DNA of 64,000 nucleotides from Macrotrachela quadricornifera. Taxonomy: Eukaryota > Rotifera > Eurotatoria > Philodinida > Philodinidae. The stretch is from contig JAJEKB010021106.1 of NCBI GenBank assembly GCA_022393335.1, positions 934,701 to 998,700 on the forward strand, written 5' to 3'. The position numbers and the translations under genes were made by a program. The notes beneath the pieces are model-generated. The model saw only the letters and a list, made by a program, of their open reading frames with translations. It ran no database searches and had not been told where the DNA came from. Position 1 is the first letter of the stretch. Each line of letters begins with the position of its first letter. Of the stretch, positions 50,905 to 60,829 are shown in pieces.

Positions 50905-51720
50905 CATAGATTTCATTATCGGATATAAATAGAAATATTTATAGTCCTTCTGTTATGGATTTATAATTTAATAAAAGAATAAATAATTTTTTAACGAAAA
51001 AATGAGTTATCGTCCTTCTATCAAAGTACAACTATGATTCACATACAAAATGATGATATTTCACCATGCTTACAACTTATATGTTACCGGTTTATTCGCA
51101 CCTTTCAAGCCAATATCTCACAGTCAACTCACTAATTCGTGAATATTGTGAAATATCATCATGTGTGTCTTTATAAGAAAAACGATTTCTCTAATTTTTT
51201 TCTTTAAAGAGTATTTATACTTATATTAAGTTATAAATTAGTATATGGTGATTACTGTAAAGTTACTTTTGAATAGAATTAACTACATCATATATCCTGA
51301 ATAATATTCATTTCCAGCTTATCTCTCTTATCATTGAATTTTATTAACGATTTTTAGCGTCACATGGTGTTTCTTCACAAGAAAACTTTATTTTTTGTAT
51401 TAATCGTATATATTTATATATATGTATCAATAATGGTATTGAGTACGAGAGTTATGAAAAAAAATTGTAACTTTTAAAATCACATATTTTCATCAGAATA
51501 TTTTCTGTTCAAATTGTTACGATGTACTAATGTATGAATGTAATAATATGTTGGAATTCATTCTTCTACATCAAAGATATACAGAATAAGAGATATAATA
51601 GAGAATGTAAAAAAAGTCAAACAATTAAGACAATAGCATAGATTGATGACAAACCGTCCTCATCATAGTTAACGAAATGAATATTTATTAGAATTTTTGG
51701 GTTTGCACGAATAGCTTTAG
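50905..51720. other. AT-rich intergenic DNA, nothing recognised
   Basis: No ORF or repeat structure supportable between the Merlin-type relic and the Helentron-like end at 51724. Confidence 0.4.
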
Positions 51721-51723
51721 ATA

Positions 51724-52276
51724 TTCCCTCGATTGTAGAGAGGGTCATATGAAAAAAAAGTTTGTTCGTTCGTTTGTTTGTGTCAGGGTCAAAAAAACAT
51801 CTCGCTAGAAAGCCTGATCCTTCCACTAAAGAGGTACCCTTAGGGCTTCAACAACTATACTACAGGGGTAGCCTTGGGTTCTCACCTGCTATACTATAGA
51901 GATATCCTAAGTGCTATAATTTGCCACGGACACCCTGATGTTGTATCAATACAAAAGTGAAGAAACACCGGAGTGGGGAGTGTCCGGAATAATGGCGCAT
52001 TGGGCCGTCGATATTGCCACTATTGTCCACATAAAACATGGGGTTGTTCGGGCCGATTTAAGGTTATCCTATATATGCTATAATGCGCCTCGAACACTAT
52101 GATGTTTTACCAAGACAATAGTGAAGAAACAGGGAAATGGGGAGGGTCTAGAGTAATGGTGCATTGGGCCGTCGATATTGCCACTATTGTCCACATAAAA
52201 CATGGGGTTGTTTGGACCGTTTTAAGGTTAACATAGATATGGTATAATGCGTCTCGAAAACGATGATGTTTTAGTA
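51724..52276 (+). mobile_element. Helentron-like 5' end with both tandem units (copy E)
   Basis: It begins TTCCCTCGATTGTAG, a variant of the subterminal motif of elements A-C in opposite orientation. It continues with the shared block GTTTGTTTGTGTCAGGGTCA and AAAAAAACATC. Reverse-complement versions of the 34-bp unit follow (about 51836-51960), then two copies of the long unit. TATTGTCCACATAAAACATG occurs at 52021 and 52185, exactly 164 bp apart. The second unit stops in the middle (GATGATGTTTTA, about 52275) and helicase-coding sequence follows. Confidence 0.6.
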
Positions 52277-52546
52277 AAACCTGCATATTCTATGACAACA
52301 CATAAAAGTGAAAGTCGAACTTTGAATAATGTTGTTATTGATTTAAAACTACCAGGCAGAACTGACGATCTTGCCGCAATTTATGTACCATTGTCACGTG
52401 TGAAACGTTTGACTGATTTAATTATTTTAAGACATTTCGATTACAAAACTTTATTAATGAAATCAACCAAATCGCAACTTGCTGAGATAGGAAGACTAGA
52501 TAAACTATATATAGAAACACAACTGCGTTTTGGTCAATGGTTCTAA
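52277..52546 (+). pseudogene. Helitron/PIF1-type helicase C-terminal fragment
   Basis: An open frame of about 90 codons reads KPAYSMTTHKSESRTLNNVV, then IDLKLPGRTDDLAAIYVPLSRVK and RLTDLIILRHFDYKTL, ending at TAA. This is the last part of a PIF1-family helicase of the kind fused to Rep in Helitrons (UvrD_C_2-type; family form AYxxTTHKSQGxTL, YVALSRV). The Gln of HKSQG is Glu here. The upstream ATG at 52247 lies in the tandem repeat, so the frame is a chance fusion of repeat DNA and a truncated helicase. Rep and helicase motor domains are absent. Confidence 0.7.
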
Positions 52547-52985
52547 CCTTTTTTCTCTTTAATAAAATCTGCATGTGATTGTTAGTACTTATAATATTAT
52601 ATTACAAGCTTTTAATAAAAAATGTTCTATCTCAAAGAATTTTAGAAAATAGATTAAGTCGTTTTTTTCCAATGTTACGAGTTAAGGAAAGACATTTGAA
52701 TTACTTATATGTATAAAGAGTCTAGATCAATTCCTCCCGCATTGGTGCTTGTGAAAAAAATACTTCTGCCCTCCACAGTCGAGGGCTAAGTGAGTCGAAA
52801 CGGCGAACGTTACTTGTGGGTTACAATTGCGCAGAATTAAAAAAAGAATTACATAGAAAAAGCACTTAATATTGATAACATAAAACGATGATCCATCTGT
52901 AATGATTCTCACGTATGTGGTATATAACTACAAATGAAAGACAGAAAAAAGAATCACTCTTTCATTTTTAATTAAATTGACGAAA
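52547..52985. other. Intergenic DNA, nothing recognised
   Basis: AT-rich, with a somewhat GC-richer patch at 52735-52830 of unknown nature. Contains the presumed promoter of the small secreted-peptide gene at 52989. Confidence 0.35.
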
Positions 52986-52988
52986 GAT

Positions 52989-53374
52989 ATGAAGATAACA
53001 ATCAAGTTTCTTTTCATCTTATGTATGATTATCTATACATGGGCTGCACCAGGTACTTGAACAGCAATGTCAAAACAATGATTAAAAAATATTTGTTAAT
53101 TATGAATATTTTTCTTTTAGCATTGAAGCAATCGGATGCTTTATCTTCAAATAATGGTATTAAACCAGTAAGTATATGCATAATTAGCCATTGTATTTAT
53201 AGATAAAGACCCAATATATATTATTTTTTTTATATACAGATTCGTAGATGTCCACTCGTTAAATGTAGGGCAATAGAAAAGCCATGTAGCAACATTCAAA
53301 CAAATTATATGACTGTCGATGGTAAAAAGTGTCCTATGTGTCAATACTGTGCTACACCAGCTGGCGAACAGTAA
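52989..53374 (+). CDS. Small secreted cysteine-rich peptide, function unknown
   Basis: Three exons: 52989-53052, 53121-53167, 53240-53374, joined by GT-AG introns of 68 and 72 bases, give 81 residues plus TAA. The first 20 residues (MKITIKFLFILCMIIYTWAA) are a typical signal peptide. The mature part has six Cys in RRCPLVKC, KPCSN and DGKKCPMCQYC. The spacing (C-P-x-V/L-K-C ... D-G-x-x-C-P-x-C) is reminiscent of single antistasin-like or von Willebrand C-type domains, but the domain is too short to assign. The paired exon phases and the signal peptide argue for a real gene. Role unknown; secretion is inferred. Confidence 0.7.
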
Positions 53375-54554
53375 TAAAATTCTAATTATAAGCTAAATTA
53401 TCGGCCACATTAATGAAAAAAAATCGTTAAATATATAAAATAAATCTATATCAGAGTATATATACACGTTAGACTAATAAAAAAAGCAATAGTAATCTTT
53501 GATAAGTCATGTCATAAAGAATTACTGAAAACAATAGTGATTTTTATAAGTCAATCAAAAGAATATAAGATGACACTGTTGTATAGTACTCTTCTTAGAC
53601 TATCTACCACCACACTATAAAAGAATTCGAAGAGCACTTGTATAGAAGAATGTTTCCAAGTTTTGTTTTGCAAACACCTGTATATTATACTATAAATTTA
53701 TTCATTGAAGTAAAATAAAATATTCATCTGAATCAGAGCTGCCAACAGGCCACTTTTTTCTGGCCTGTCCTGGCCTGCTACCCGGCCTGGTATAGATGAA
53801 CGTGCCTGCAGGCCAGGCAGGAAATCTAAAAGTGGCCTGCAACTTGAAAAGGGTTGGCCTGGCCTGGCCTGGCCTGCAGGCAGAGACCAGGACAATTGAT
53901 GTTTACAACTTTTTTAATTTGTTAAATTTTATAATTCTGTGTCGCAGGTATTAATTAAGTTCCAGTCAGATGTTTAATTTATTTTCATAAGATTATAGAA
54001 TAATAAGTTCTTTTAGACAAAAACAGATTGAAATAAAAAAGATAATTAATATTGATTTTTTACATCACATGAAAGACCTATTTCATAAAAAAGGAAAGAT
54101 AAGTAAAATATCACAAATGAGATATGTTCACATATGCAACGTATAATTAAAAGAAAACATGAGAGATAGGTAAAAAAAAAGGAAGAAAAAACAATAACAA
54201 CAAATAATATTTACATATAACTATTTAATTTTGTTTGATTAAGAAAATCTTAAAAATAGAATACATTCAATTTTTTAAATGGTTAATAGCACTTGTTATT
54301 ATTTCTGTTGGAATTAATTTACCATGATTGTTGTCTTATCTTCTTTGTTCATGTATTCGTTTACTGTACTATATCTCCACCAATTATAAATGATAAAAAT
54401 ATTTGGAAAATATTTTTTATTTATATGATTATCCTAAAAAAGTGTGTAGAAATTGCAATTTGAATATAATAATTTTTGAATTAAAAAGAAGCGCGTTAGA
54501 ATTGAAAATAAAAATGTTATTTTTTTTGTTAATAACTTAATTCTAAATCAAAAT
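53375..54554. other. Intergenic DNA with one GC-rich repeat patch
   Basis: AT-rich apart from 53735-53893, a patch dominated by GGCCTG units that begins CAGAGCTGCCAACAGGCC. That start resembles a hAT terminus, but I could find no matching opposite end or target duplication. No gene is supported on either strand. Confidence 0.4.
53735..53893. repeat. GGCCTG-rich repeat patch, possible truncated DNA element
   Basis: Repeated GGCCTG/CAGGCC units on both strands can pair into hairpins. Composition contrasts sharply with the flanks. The apparent ORF 53698-53895 (minus) only reflects this repeat. Confidence 0.5.
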
Positions 54555-55220
54555 ATGTTTCGACGTCTATTCGGTGAATCGAAATCAAAAGATTTATCTC
54601 GTATAAATCCTATTGATAATCAAGATCAAAATGCAATTCGAACAATAAATCATTTACAACAAAGTGAAGATATGATGAATAAAAAATTAGAAAAATTCGA
54701 TCAAGAAATATCTGATATACAAACAAAAGCTCGTCAATGTTTATCAAAATCAATTCCAGATCGTCAAGGTGCATTACGTTTAATTAAACGTCGAAAACAA
54801 CTTGAACAACAACGAGATAAATTATATATGATGAAACAAAATATTGAATTAGTTAATGAACAAGTTCAATCATCACATTTTAATCGACAAATAACTGAAA
54901 GTTTAAATATTGGTAATCAACATTTAAAACAAGCACAAAAATCAATGTCAACAAAAAAAATTGAAGAAATTATTGATAATATAACTGAACAAATTGATAT
55001 ATCAAATGATATAAATGATTTATTAGCTACACCTATATCAACAACAAATGATTTTGATCTTGAAAAAGAATTAGATTATTTAAATAATGAAATTATTAAA
55101 GAAAATTTAACAAATATTAATTTACCAGATGCTCATTCGGAATCAATTAAAATATCAAATAAAAAAGATAATGATATTCAAAAACAATTAGAAGAATTAC
55201 AACGTCTTACTACTGGATAA
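54555..55220 (+). CDS. CHMP4/SNF7-like ESCRT-III protein, intronless divergent paralogue
   Basis: A single 221-codon frame from ATG to TAA. It starts MFRRLFGESKSKD, has the basic helix region (ALRLIKRRKQLEQQRDKLYMMKQNIELVNEQV), the helix with ALR/KxAQ-type heptads, and an acidic C-terminal half (IEEIIDNITEQIDISNDINDLLATPI; FDLEKELDYLN). Length and layout match SNF7/CHMP4, the filament-forming ESCRT-III subunit. It differs from the neighbouring CHMP4: no introns, lower conservation, and a C-terminus ending QLEELQRLTTG without the Trp of the ALIX-binding helix. It converges tail-to-tail with that gene (140 bases apart). It may be an old retrocopy or a specialised paralogue; the intact frame suggests it is used. 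Confidence 0.85.
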   Translation: MFRRLFGESKSKDLSRINPIDNQDQNAIRTINHLQQSEDMMNKKLEKFDQEISDIQTKARQCLSKSIPDRQGALRLIKRRKQLEQQRDKLYMMKQNIELVNEQVQSSHFNRQITESLNIGNQHLKQAQKSMSTKKIEEIIDNITEQIDISNDINDLLATPISTTNDFDLEKELDYLNNEIIKENLTNINLPDAHSESIKISNKKDNDIQKQLEELQRLTTG

Positions 55221-55359
55221 ATATTTTTAATTATTTACATTTTTTCTATGAAGAATTTATTTATTTAATGATGAAATAGATTTGTGAAGAGACGAATACA
55301 TTTATCTGAATATGAACAATATAAAGAGAAATAAAAATTCATTCCGAGATAATTATTTA

Positions 55360-56129
55360 TTATGATGCCCATTTTTCTAATTCAGCCAATTGATCATTTT
55401 TTATTTTATTATCTGTTGTTTTAACATAAGTTGGTATTGAATGAATTGGTACTGATGGTAAATCCATTCGAGTCATATCGTTTGAAATCGATTCTTGTTC
55501 TAATTGTGCTAATTCATCTTCTAATTCTCGTTCATCTATTTCACCACCAAAACCTATATGAAAATAATAAATAAAATCTAAACAAAATAATAATTAAAAA
55601 ACATACCAACAGGAGTTGATATAGCATTAGCTATTTCATTTGATAATTCATGTTGTTCAGATAATTCATCCATTATATCTTGTACACTATCAACATCAAG
55701 TTCTTTATGAACATTTTTTAATGCATTTGTTGCACCTTCTAATGCTTTAAATGCTTGACCATTCATAGATGCATTCTAAATTTAAAAATTATATTTTTAT
55801 TTTTATTTTTTTAAAAAACTAACTTGTAAAGCTTCTCGTTGATATTCTAATGTTGTTAATGTTCCATCAATTTGTTGTAAAGTTTTTTCTAAACGTTTTT
55901 TTCTTTTAAGAGCATTTAATGCATTACGTTTATTTGTTCGTGCATCTCTTTTTGCAATAGCTGTTTCTTCATTTATTCTTCCTTCTAAATGTTCAACTTT
56001 TTTACTTAAACCATCTTCAATATCACGTAACTGTTGGATTGCTTCTTGTGGTGTTTGCATTTTTCCATCAGTTTTTGATGAACCACCAAACATACGAGAT
56101 AAAATACCGCCTTTATTTGTTCCACTCAT
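55360..56129 (-). CDS. CHMP4: CHMP4 (SNF7), ESCRT-III filament subunit
   Basis: Three minus-strand exons: 56129-55824, 55775-55607, 55553-55360, with GT-AG introns of 48 and 53 bases, giving 222 codons plus TAA (human CHMP4B 224). The N-terminus has GGILSRMFGG, then TPQEAIQQLRDIEDGLSKKVEHL, the basic stretch NALNALKRKKRLEKTLQQIDGTL and TLEYQREALQ. The C-terminal half has VDSVQDIMDELSEQHELSNEIANAIS, FGGEIDERELEDELAQLEQE and LPSVPIHSIP. The end QLAELEKWAS keeps the Leu/Trp helix that binds ALIX in human CHMP4. It acts in membrane scission: multivesicular bodies, cytokinesis, nuclear envelope repair. It is convergent with the intronless paralogue at 54555-55220. Confidence 0.95.
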
Positions 56130-57650
56130 TTTATATCAACAATTCGAATATCAGTTTATTATATATCTTATTGAATAATCAATGAATTTCTATTATCCAG
56201 ATAGTTCTATTGACTCATTATTCTTTATATTTATTCGAATCATTTTCATACGATAGAATATATACTTAAATAGATGTCACTATATTATGAAGAATTTTAT
56301 CATTTAAAAATTATAGTTATAATTTCACATTTGAGTAAGGAGAATTTTTCAGATCTACTTAAGATGATCTAAAAGTAGTGGCAACGGTGCTTTTTTTTTC
56401 TTATAGAAACCTTAAAGAAGTTTTCTGTTTTTTTTATGAAAAGATGGGAGAGAAAAAACCGAAATTCTCTTTTATCAAAAAAACAATCTCGTTTTTGCAA
56501 CGTCGAAATTTACTAGCTCAGAGTTTTGGCCACTTTGAAAAGAAAAAATGCAACTAAGAAATACGTCGTTCATTATAAATTGTCTTCGCTTTTCACACTG
56601 CATCTTGTTAGATATTTTAATTTTTTAATATAACATATTAAGTAACATTAAAATGAAATGTAAAAGTATAACATTTGTTTATCCCACATCCCTTATGATC
56701 GAAATACTACCAGCTAATTTTCAACAAAAATTGTTCTTATAGAAATTTTCTTATTATGATCTTAGTTGAACAGTAATAAAATAGTATAGAAGAATAGAGC
56801 GAAAGACGCTTTATCTTTTTATTTAAAAAAGGAAAACTTCTTTAAGCTTTCTATAAGAAAAAAAAGTATCTGTCAAAAATGCCTATTTATTTCATTCATA
56901 TAAAATCCTAATATTAAAATTGATAGATTGATGATCAGGAGAGACAGTGAAGTACATTTTTTATCGTTATTTTCGGTTGATTGACTATTATATAAAAGAG
57001 ATATGTTATAAAAAAGGATATAATATTACTCATTCTCTTTATACACATATTTGAACTATAAAGGTAGGAAAGAATATATTTACTATCACGTTTTAATGAA
57101 CTAATCAAATAAGAAATAGGTTAGACATTTGATACAATCAGATCTCAAAAATTTTTTTATTAAATCTTAAGAATACTCCCTCAATTGGACAAAGTTTTTC
57201 ATAAAATTCTACAAAAACTAGCGGTAAAAAATTTTTCCTCGAATATGTATCTCATTATTTGATGTGTTCTATCTATAGAAAAAATTTCAGCTGAATCAGT
57301 CTCACCATTCTTAAGATTCAAAGAGAGGGAACTACACATTAAGTAATTGTAATTATTAAGATATTTGTATATTCCAAATATGTTAAGTTAAATGAATATA
57401 ATAAAAGTTGATTAATTTTAGAATTTTCTTAAGATGAACAATATATGAATTGTTGTTCGTAAACAACCGTATTTATTCATATAGTGTCTATTGAAAAAAA
57501 TACTTGCCGTATGGAACAATTTAGTATCAAAGATTAAAATCCTTAAAAATGTTTTATACGAATTGAAAAACTAATCTGTCAATATATCTTTAAAAACTGT
57601 CATTTATTGGTCAAATCTATAAAAAAAACAGATATATGTAGACATTGTAG
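56130..57650. other. Intergenic DNA between CHMP4 and the methyltransferase-like gene
   Basis: AT-rich sequence with no ORF of interest; must contain promoters for CHMP4 (minus) and the gene at 57652 (plus). Two short phrases (AAACTTCTTTAAG and CTTAAAGAAGTTTTC) occur in opposite orientation at about 56410 and 56835, a minor inverted repeat. Confidence 0.4.
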
Positions 57651-57651
57651 A

Positions 57652-58323
57652 ATGATTGATCAATTTTTAATAAAGCGTTATTTGTTTATTATATTTCTAA
57701 TAATAATTTTATTATGGTTTGGAATAAATTATAAAAAATTTAAATATAATATCTTGCAACAAGGAAATGATAAATTTACACTATCCATTTTAATGTCAAA
57801 TCATGAACGTGATATAATTCAATCATATTTAAAAAAATCATTTCGAATGCTTGAATATGGAAGTGGATATTCAACACTTTATTTTTGTCAATATGTATCT
57901 TCGTATTATTCAATTGAACATAATAGACATTGGTATAAAACAATAAAATCACTTATTAATCGTTCGCCAATACTTTCTTCTCAAATAAAACAATATATGT
58001 TAATTCCTGTTGATCCTGGATATAAAGGTTGGCCTGGAGGAAATGTAGAAGGTACTAAACAACAATTTAATGATTATATTCGAGCAGTACATTTATTAAA
58101 TGTTTCAAAATTTGACATAGTTTTAATTGATGGACGTGCACGAGTTGATTGTGCTCTTGAAATTCTTCCTTTTCTTCATAATCATTCAATTGTTTTTGTA
58201 CATGATTATACATATCGATCTTATTATCATAATATTTCAAAAAAATATTATAGAATTATTTTACAAACTTATGAAGGACAAACTCTTGCTGCATTTAAGC
58301 CAAAAATTTTTAAGATTTATTAA
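57652..58323 (+). CDS. Membrane-anchored class I methyltransferase-like protein
   Basis: An intronless frame of 223 codons plus TAA from the first ATG at 57652; the frame is open for 15 codons more without an ATG. Residues about 9-27 (YLFIIFLIIILLWFGI) form one membrane segment, giving a type II or signal-anchor topology. The soluble part has motif I FRMLEYGSGYSTLYF (about 63-77), an acidic loop SIEHNRHWY, FDIVLIDGRARVDCALEILP (motif IV region) and SIVFVHDY. This order fits SAM-dependent methyltransferases of the Rossmann type seen in bacterial and algal polysaccharide-related proteins. Substrate unknown. Codon use is A/T-rich like its neighbours, so any transfer would be old. Confidence 0.7.
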   Translation: MIDQFLIKRYLFIIFLIIILLWFGINYKKFKYNILQQGNDKFTLSILMSNHERDIIQSYLKKSFRMLEYGSGYSTLYFCQYVSSYYSIEHNRHWYKTIKSLINRSPILSSQIKQYMLIPVDPGYKGWPGGNVEGTKQQFNDYIRAVHLLNVSKFDIVLIDGRARVDCALEILPFLHNHSIVFVHDYTYRSYYHNISKKYYRIILQTYEGQTLAAFKPKIFKIY

Positions 58324-58329
58324 TCAATT

Positions 58330-59510
58330 CTATGGTGTATAAATTTAGTTTTTAAAAAGGTGACAAATGAACTTGTACTCGGTACATTCATATTTGGAAT
58401 AAAAGAATTCTTCATGTCGAATTTCATGGACAATCCAATAGAATCGTCTAAACTGACAATTATTAACGGTTCATTCTAGTCTGAATACCTGAATATAAGA
58501 CTACGGTCATGTCTCGATCAGTAAGCGACCGTCGTTTACTATTGTAAATTATGTTCATATCGATATTAAAATCATATTATTTAAAATGACTTGAGGAAAA
58601 AAGAAACTACAATATACGCTTTAATATCATTGGATCCAATAAGATGAATTTCATTTGAGGATATATGCCTTCTTCTCTTTTAAATTGTTCATATGCTATT
58701 CACTTATTCTGAAAAAATATCCATTTAAATGTGTAAAATTTTTCAATCTTTATATAAGATAAAAGAGAAATTTATATAAATATACAAGAATTATTCTTAA
58801 ATTTATTCTGTATTCAAAAAGTTCATTGACTATAGATAACCGGTCAGTGCGTCCATCTGACCGTTTATATGATAACTCTTGAGAGGTTCATCCAGTTGTG
58901 ATGAAATGTTACATAGAACATTGTCTCATAAATATCTTGATCGAAAGAAGATGAGAATTATTCGTCGAGAAATTTTGTTTTATCACAAAAAATGTTTTTA
59001 TTATTTATGCTTTTTCTGTACGACCACTGACCTAGAGAGGCTGTCCTAAAAAATGAAAGCCTCGATTATTATACAACATTCGATAAAGAATTTCATCGAC
59101 CACAATATGTAGGATATAATACATTAAGAATATATTTTTTAAAATTAATCATACAAAATCGATTTCTCGACTCATCAAATCTTTTATGATACTTCAACTT
59201 TTTTCTAGGGACATACTTTTTTGATCTTTGACTTCGCTTATAATGAATTATCTGTCAAAATTGGTCTTTATGTTTCAGTATCTTAGTCAATAAAGACTGG
59301 TGAAATCTATAAAGAGTACATACTGAAAAATTTATTTCTATAATAATAGAAATATGCAGTAATATACGCTCGACAAAACAGCCTATGACTGATCCTGTCT
59401 AATTCATGTAATAAAAAAGTTATAAGTTTAGAAATATGCGCGACAAAAAATAAAAAATTAGCCATAGACATTTTCGAACCATAAAAACTTTATTTTATCT
59501 AAAACGTCTT
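58330..59510. other. Intergenic DNA with a dispersed repeat
   Basis: No gene. Positions 58840-59000 hold the second copy of the dispersed repeat also seen at 6470-6665 (CCGGTCAGTGCG, TCTGACCG, AGGTTCATCCAG, GAAGAAGATGAGAA in the same order). Confidence 0.4.
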
Positions 59511-59514
59511 ATTG

Positions 59515-59615
59515 TTCCCTCGACTGAAGGAAGGGTCATATAAAAAAATAGTTTGCTTGTTTGTCGTCGGGATTAAAGGTCAAAAAAACATGTTTCTTAG
59601 AAAAACCGATCAAAG
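59515..59615 (+). mobile_element. Helentron-like terminal fragment (copy F)
   Basis: TTCCCTCGACTGAAGGAAGGGTCATAT followed by GTTTGCTTGTTTGTCG, then AAGGTCAAAAAAACATG, closely parallels the 5' end at 51724. No tandem units or hairpin follow, so it is a solitary truncated end. The ORF 59512-59772 that overlaps it is not credible as a gene. Confidence 0.5.
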
Positions 59616-60072
59616 AATCACAATTTTAAGGTCAACTCGACGCTTAATGTTTGACCAAAGGTTTTTCGAGGATCAAGAAAAGTTAGGTTTACACGTAAAC
59701 TCTACTTTTGGAACTGTCTTTTCTATCTATATTTTACCCATGAATTCTCAATCCATGTTGTACAATTTGTAATAGAAATGCTGGATACACAGTAATACTT
59801 GAATAAAAAGTGGTCTGTCTCAAAAGTCTCTATTCCAAAACGGACCCAAAGTACTCAATTCTCGAAAGTGCCATTTTCAAAACTGGACATTCGAGAAAGT
59901 TGTTGTAATCGTTAGTGCTTTTACCAACTAAGAAACCATAAACACGAGGAATAACAATCGATGTCATTAAAGCGTGTAATGTATATAATTGATAGAAGTC
60001 ATCAGAGTAGATCCAGAAGAAAGTTAATTAACGGTGCATATTTCTTAATTGATAACTTACCGTAACGTTCCA

Positions 60073-60640
60073 TCAGCGAACCAATATTTTGATTGTTTTT
60101 AATATTGATAAATTAGTTTTTGTAGTAAAATATATCATTTCATTATCTTCATATAACAAGATATCTTCACCACAATAAGTTTTTAAATCTTCTGGTAAAT
60201 AACCATTTTGAATCACTGCTAGTGTTGCACATTGTCGACGGGTTGTTTGCATAATGGTGTCAACTCTTGGTAATTCACCAGCGGCACGAAGAGGAAATGT
60301 TGTTAAAGCTGAATGAAGAATCGAGCTTGTTGGTTCAACAGTAGTTGCAGCACGTTGTTTAATTTCATTATGGAATTGAATAACTGGAATACGATCTGGA
60401 TTGGAAGTACGATTATGTGTTGTTGGTAGAGAGAGAAAAGCATTCATTGATAAGGTTATGTGACATTGAGCTTAATTAACAAAATATATTTCTTTGGACA
60501 AGATCAAAAACAGCGCTTCATGAATTATCTTTACAATTTCAATTTTAACATCGAAAAATCAGTTTGGCTGTTATAGCTCGTTCTTGAGTGTAAATATAAT
60601 CTGTATATCCTACCATTGGTTTTCCTTTTTCCGACAACAG
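60073..60640 (-). pseudogene. FLYWCH/MULE-type transposase relic, N-terminal part
   Basis: The minus strand from about 60640 reads KGKPMVGYTDYIYTQERAITAKLIFRC, then stop-N-stop-NCK, the end of a FLYWCH zinc finger with its Cys residues kept. About 55 extra bases follow, then CHITLSMNAFLSLPTTHNRT leads into an open frame of 124 codons (60447-60073) with IKQRAATTVEPTSSILHSAL and LPEDLKTYCGEDILLYEDNE, and it stops at ILKTIKILVR. This is the segment between the FLYWCH finger and the MULE transposase core in a class of animal proteins derived from Mutator-like elements. The catalytic domain is missing. Confidence 0.65.
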
Positions 60641-60829
60641 TTTTTTAATAAGAAACATTAGTAGATTGTAGTTGAAAATAGCTTTTATATTGTTCAGTCT
60701 CATAACTCGGAATTGCAACTTAATTATCACAATAAGTTTATGTTGAGATTCATTATCAGAACACGAAATCCAATTAAAAATTGATCGTATTATCCTGTTG
60801 ATATCGTTAGAAATTAAACACAATCATCT

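Noticed and set aside
53735..53893. Possible hAT element starting CAGAGCTGCCAAC
   Set aside because: The opposite terminus and a target duplication could not be found, so only a repeat patch is reported.
59512..59772. 86-codon plus-strand frame
   Set aside because: Its first third is the Helentron-like end sequence; the rest resembles nothing known.
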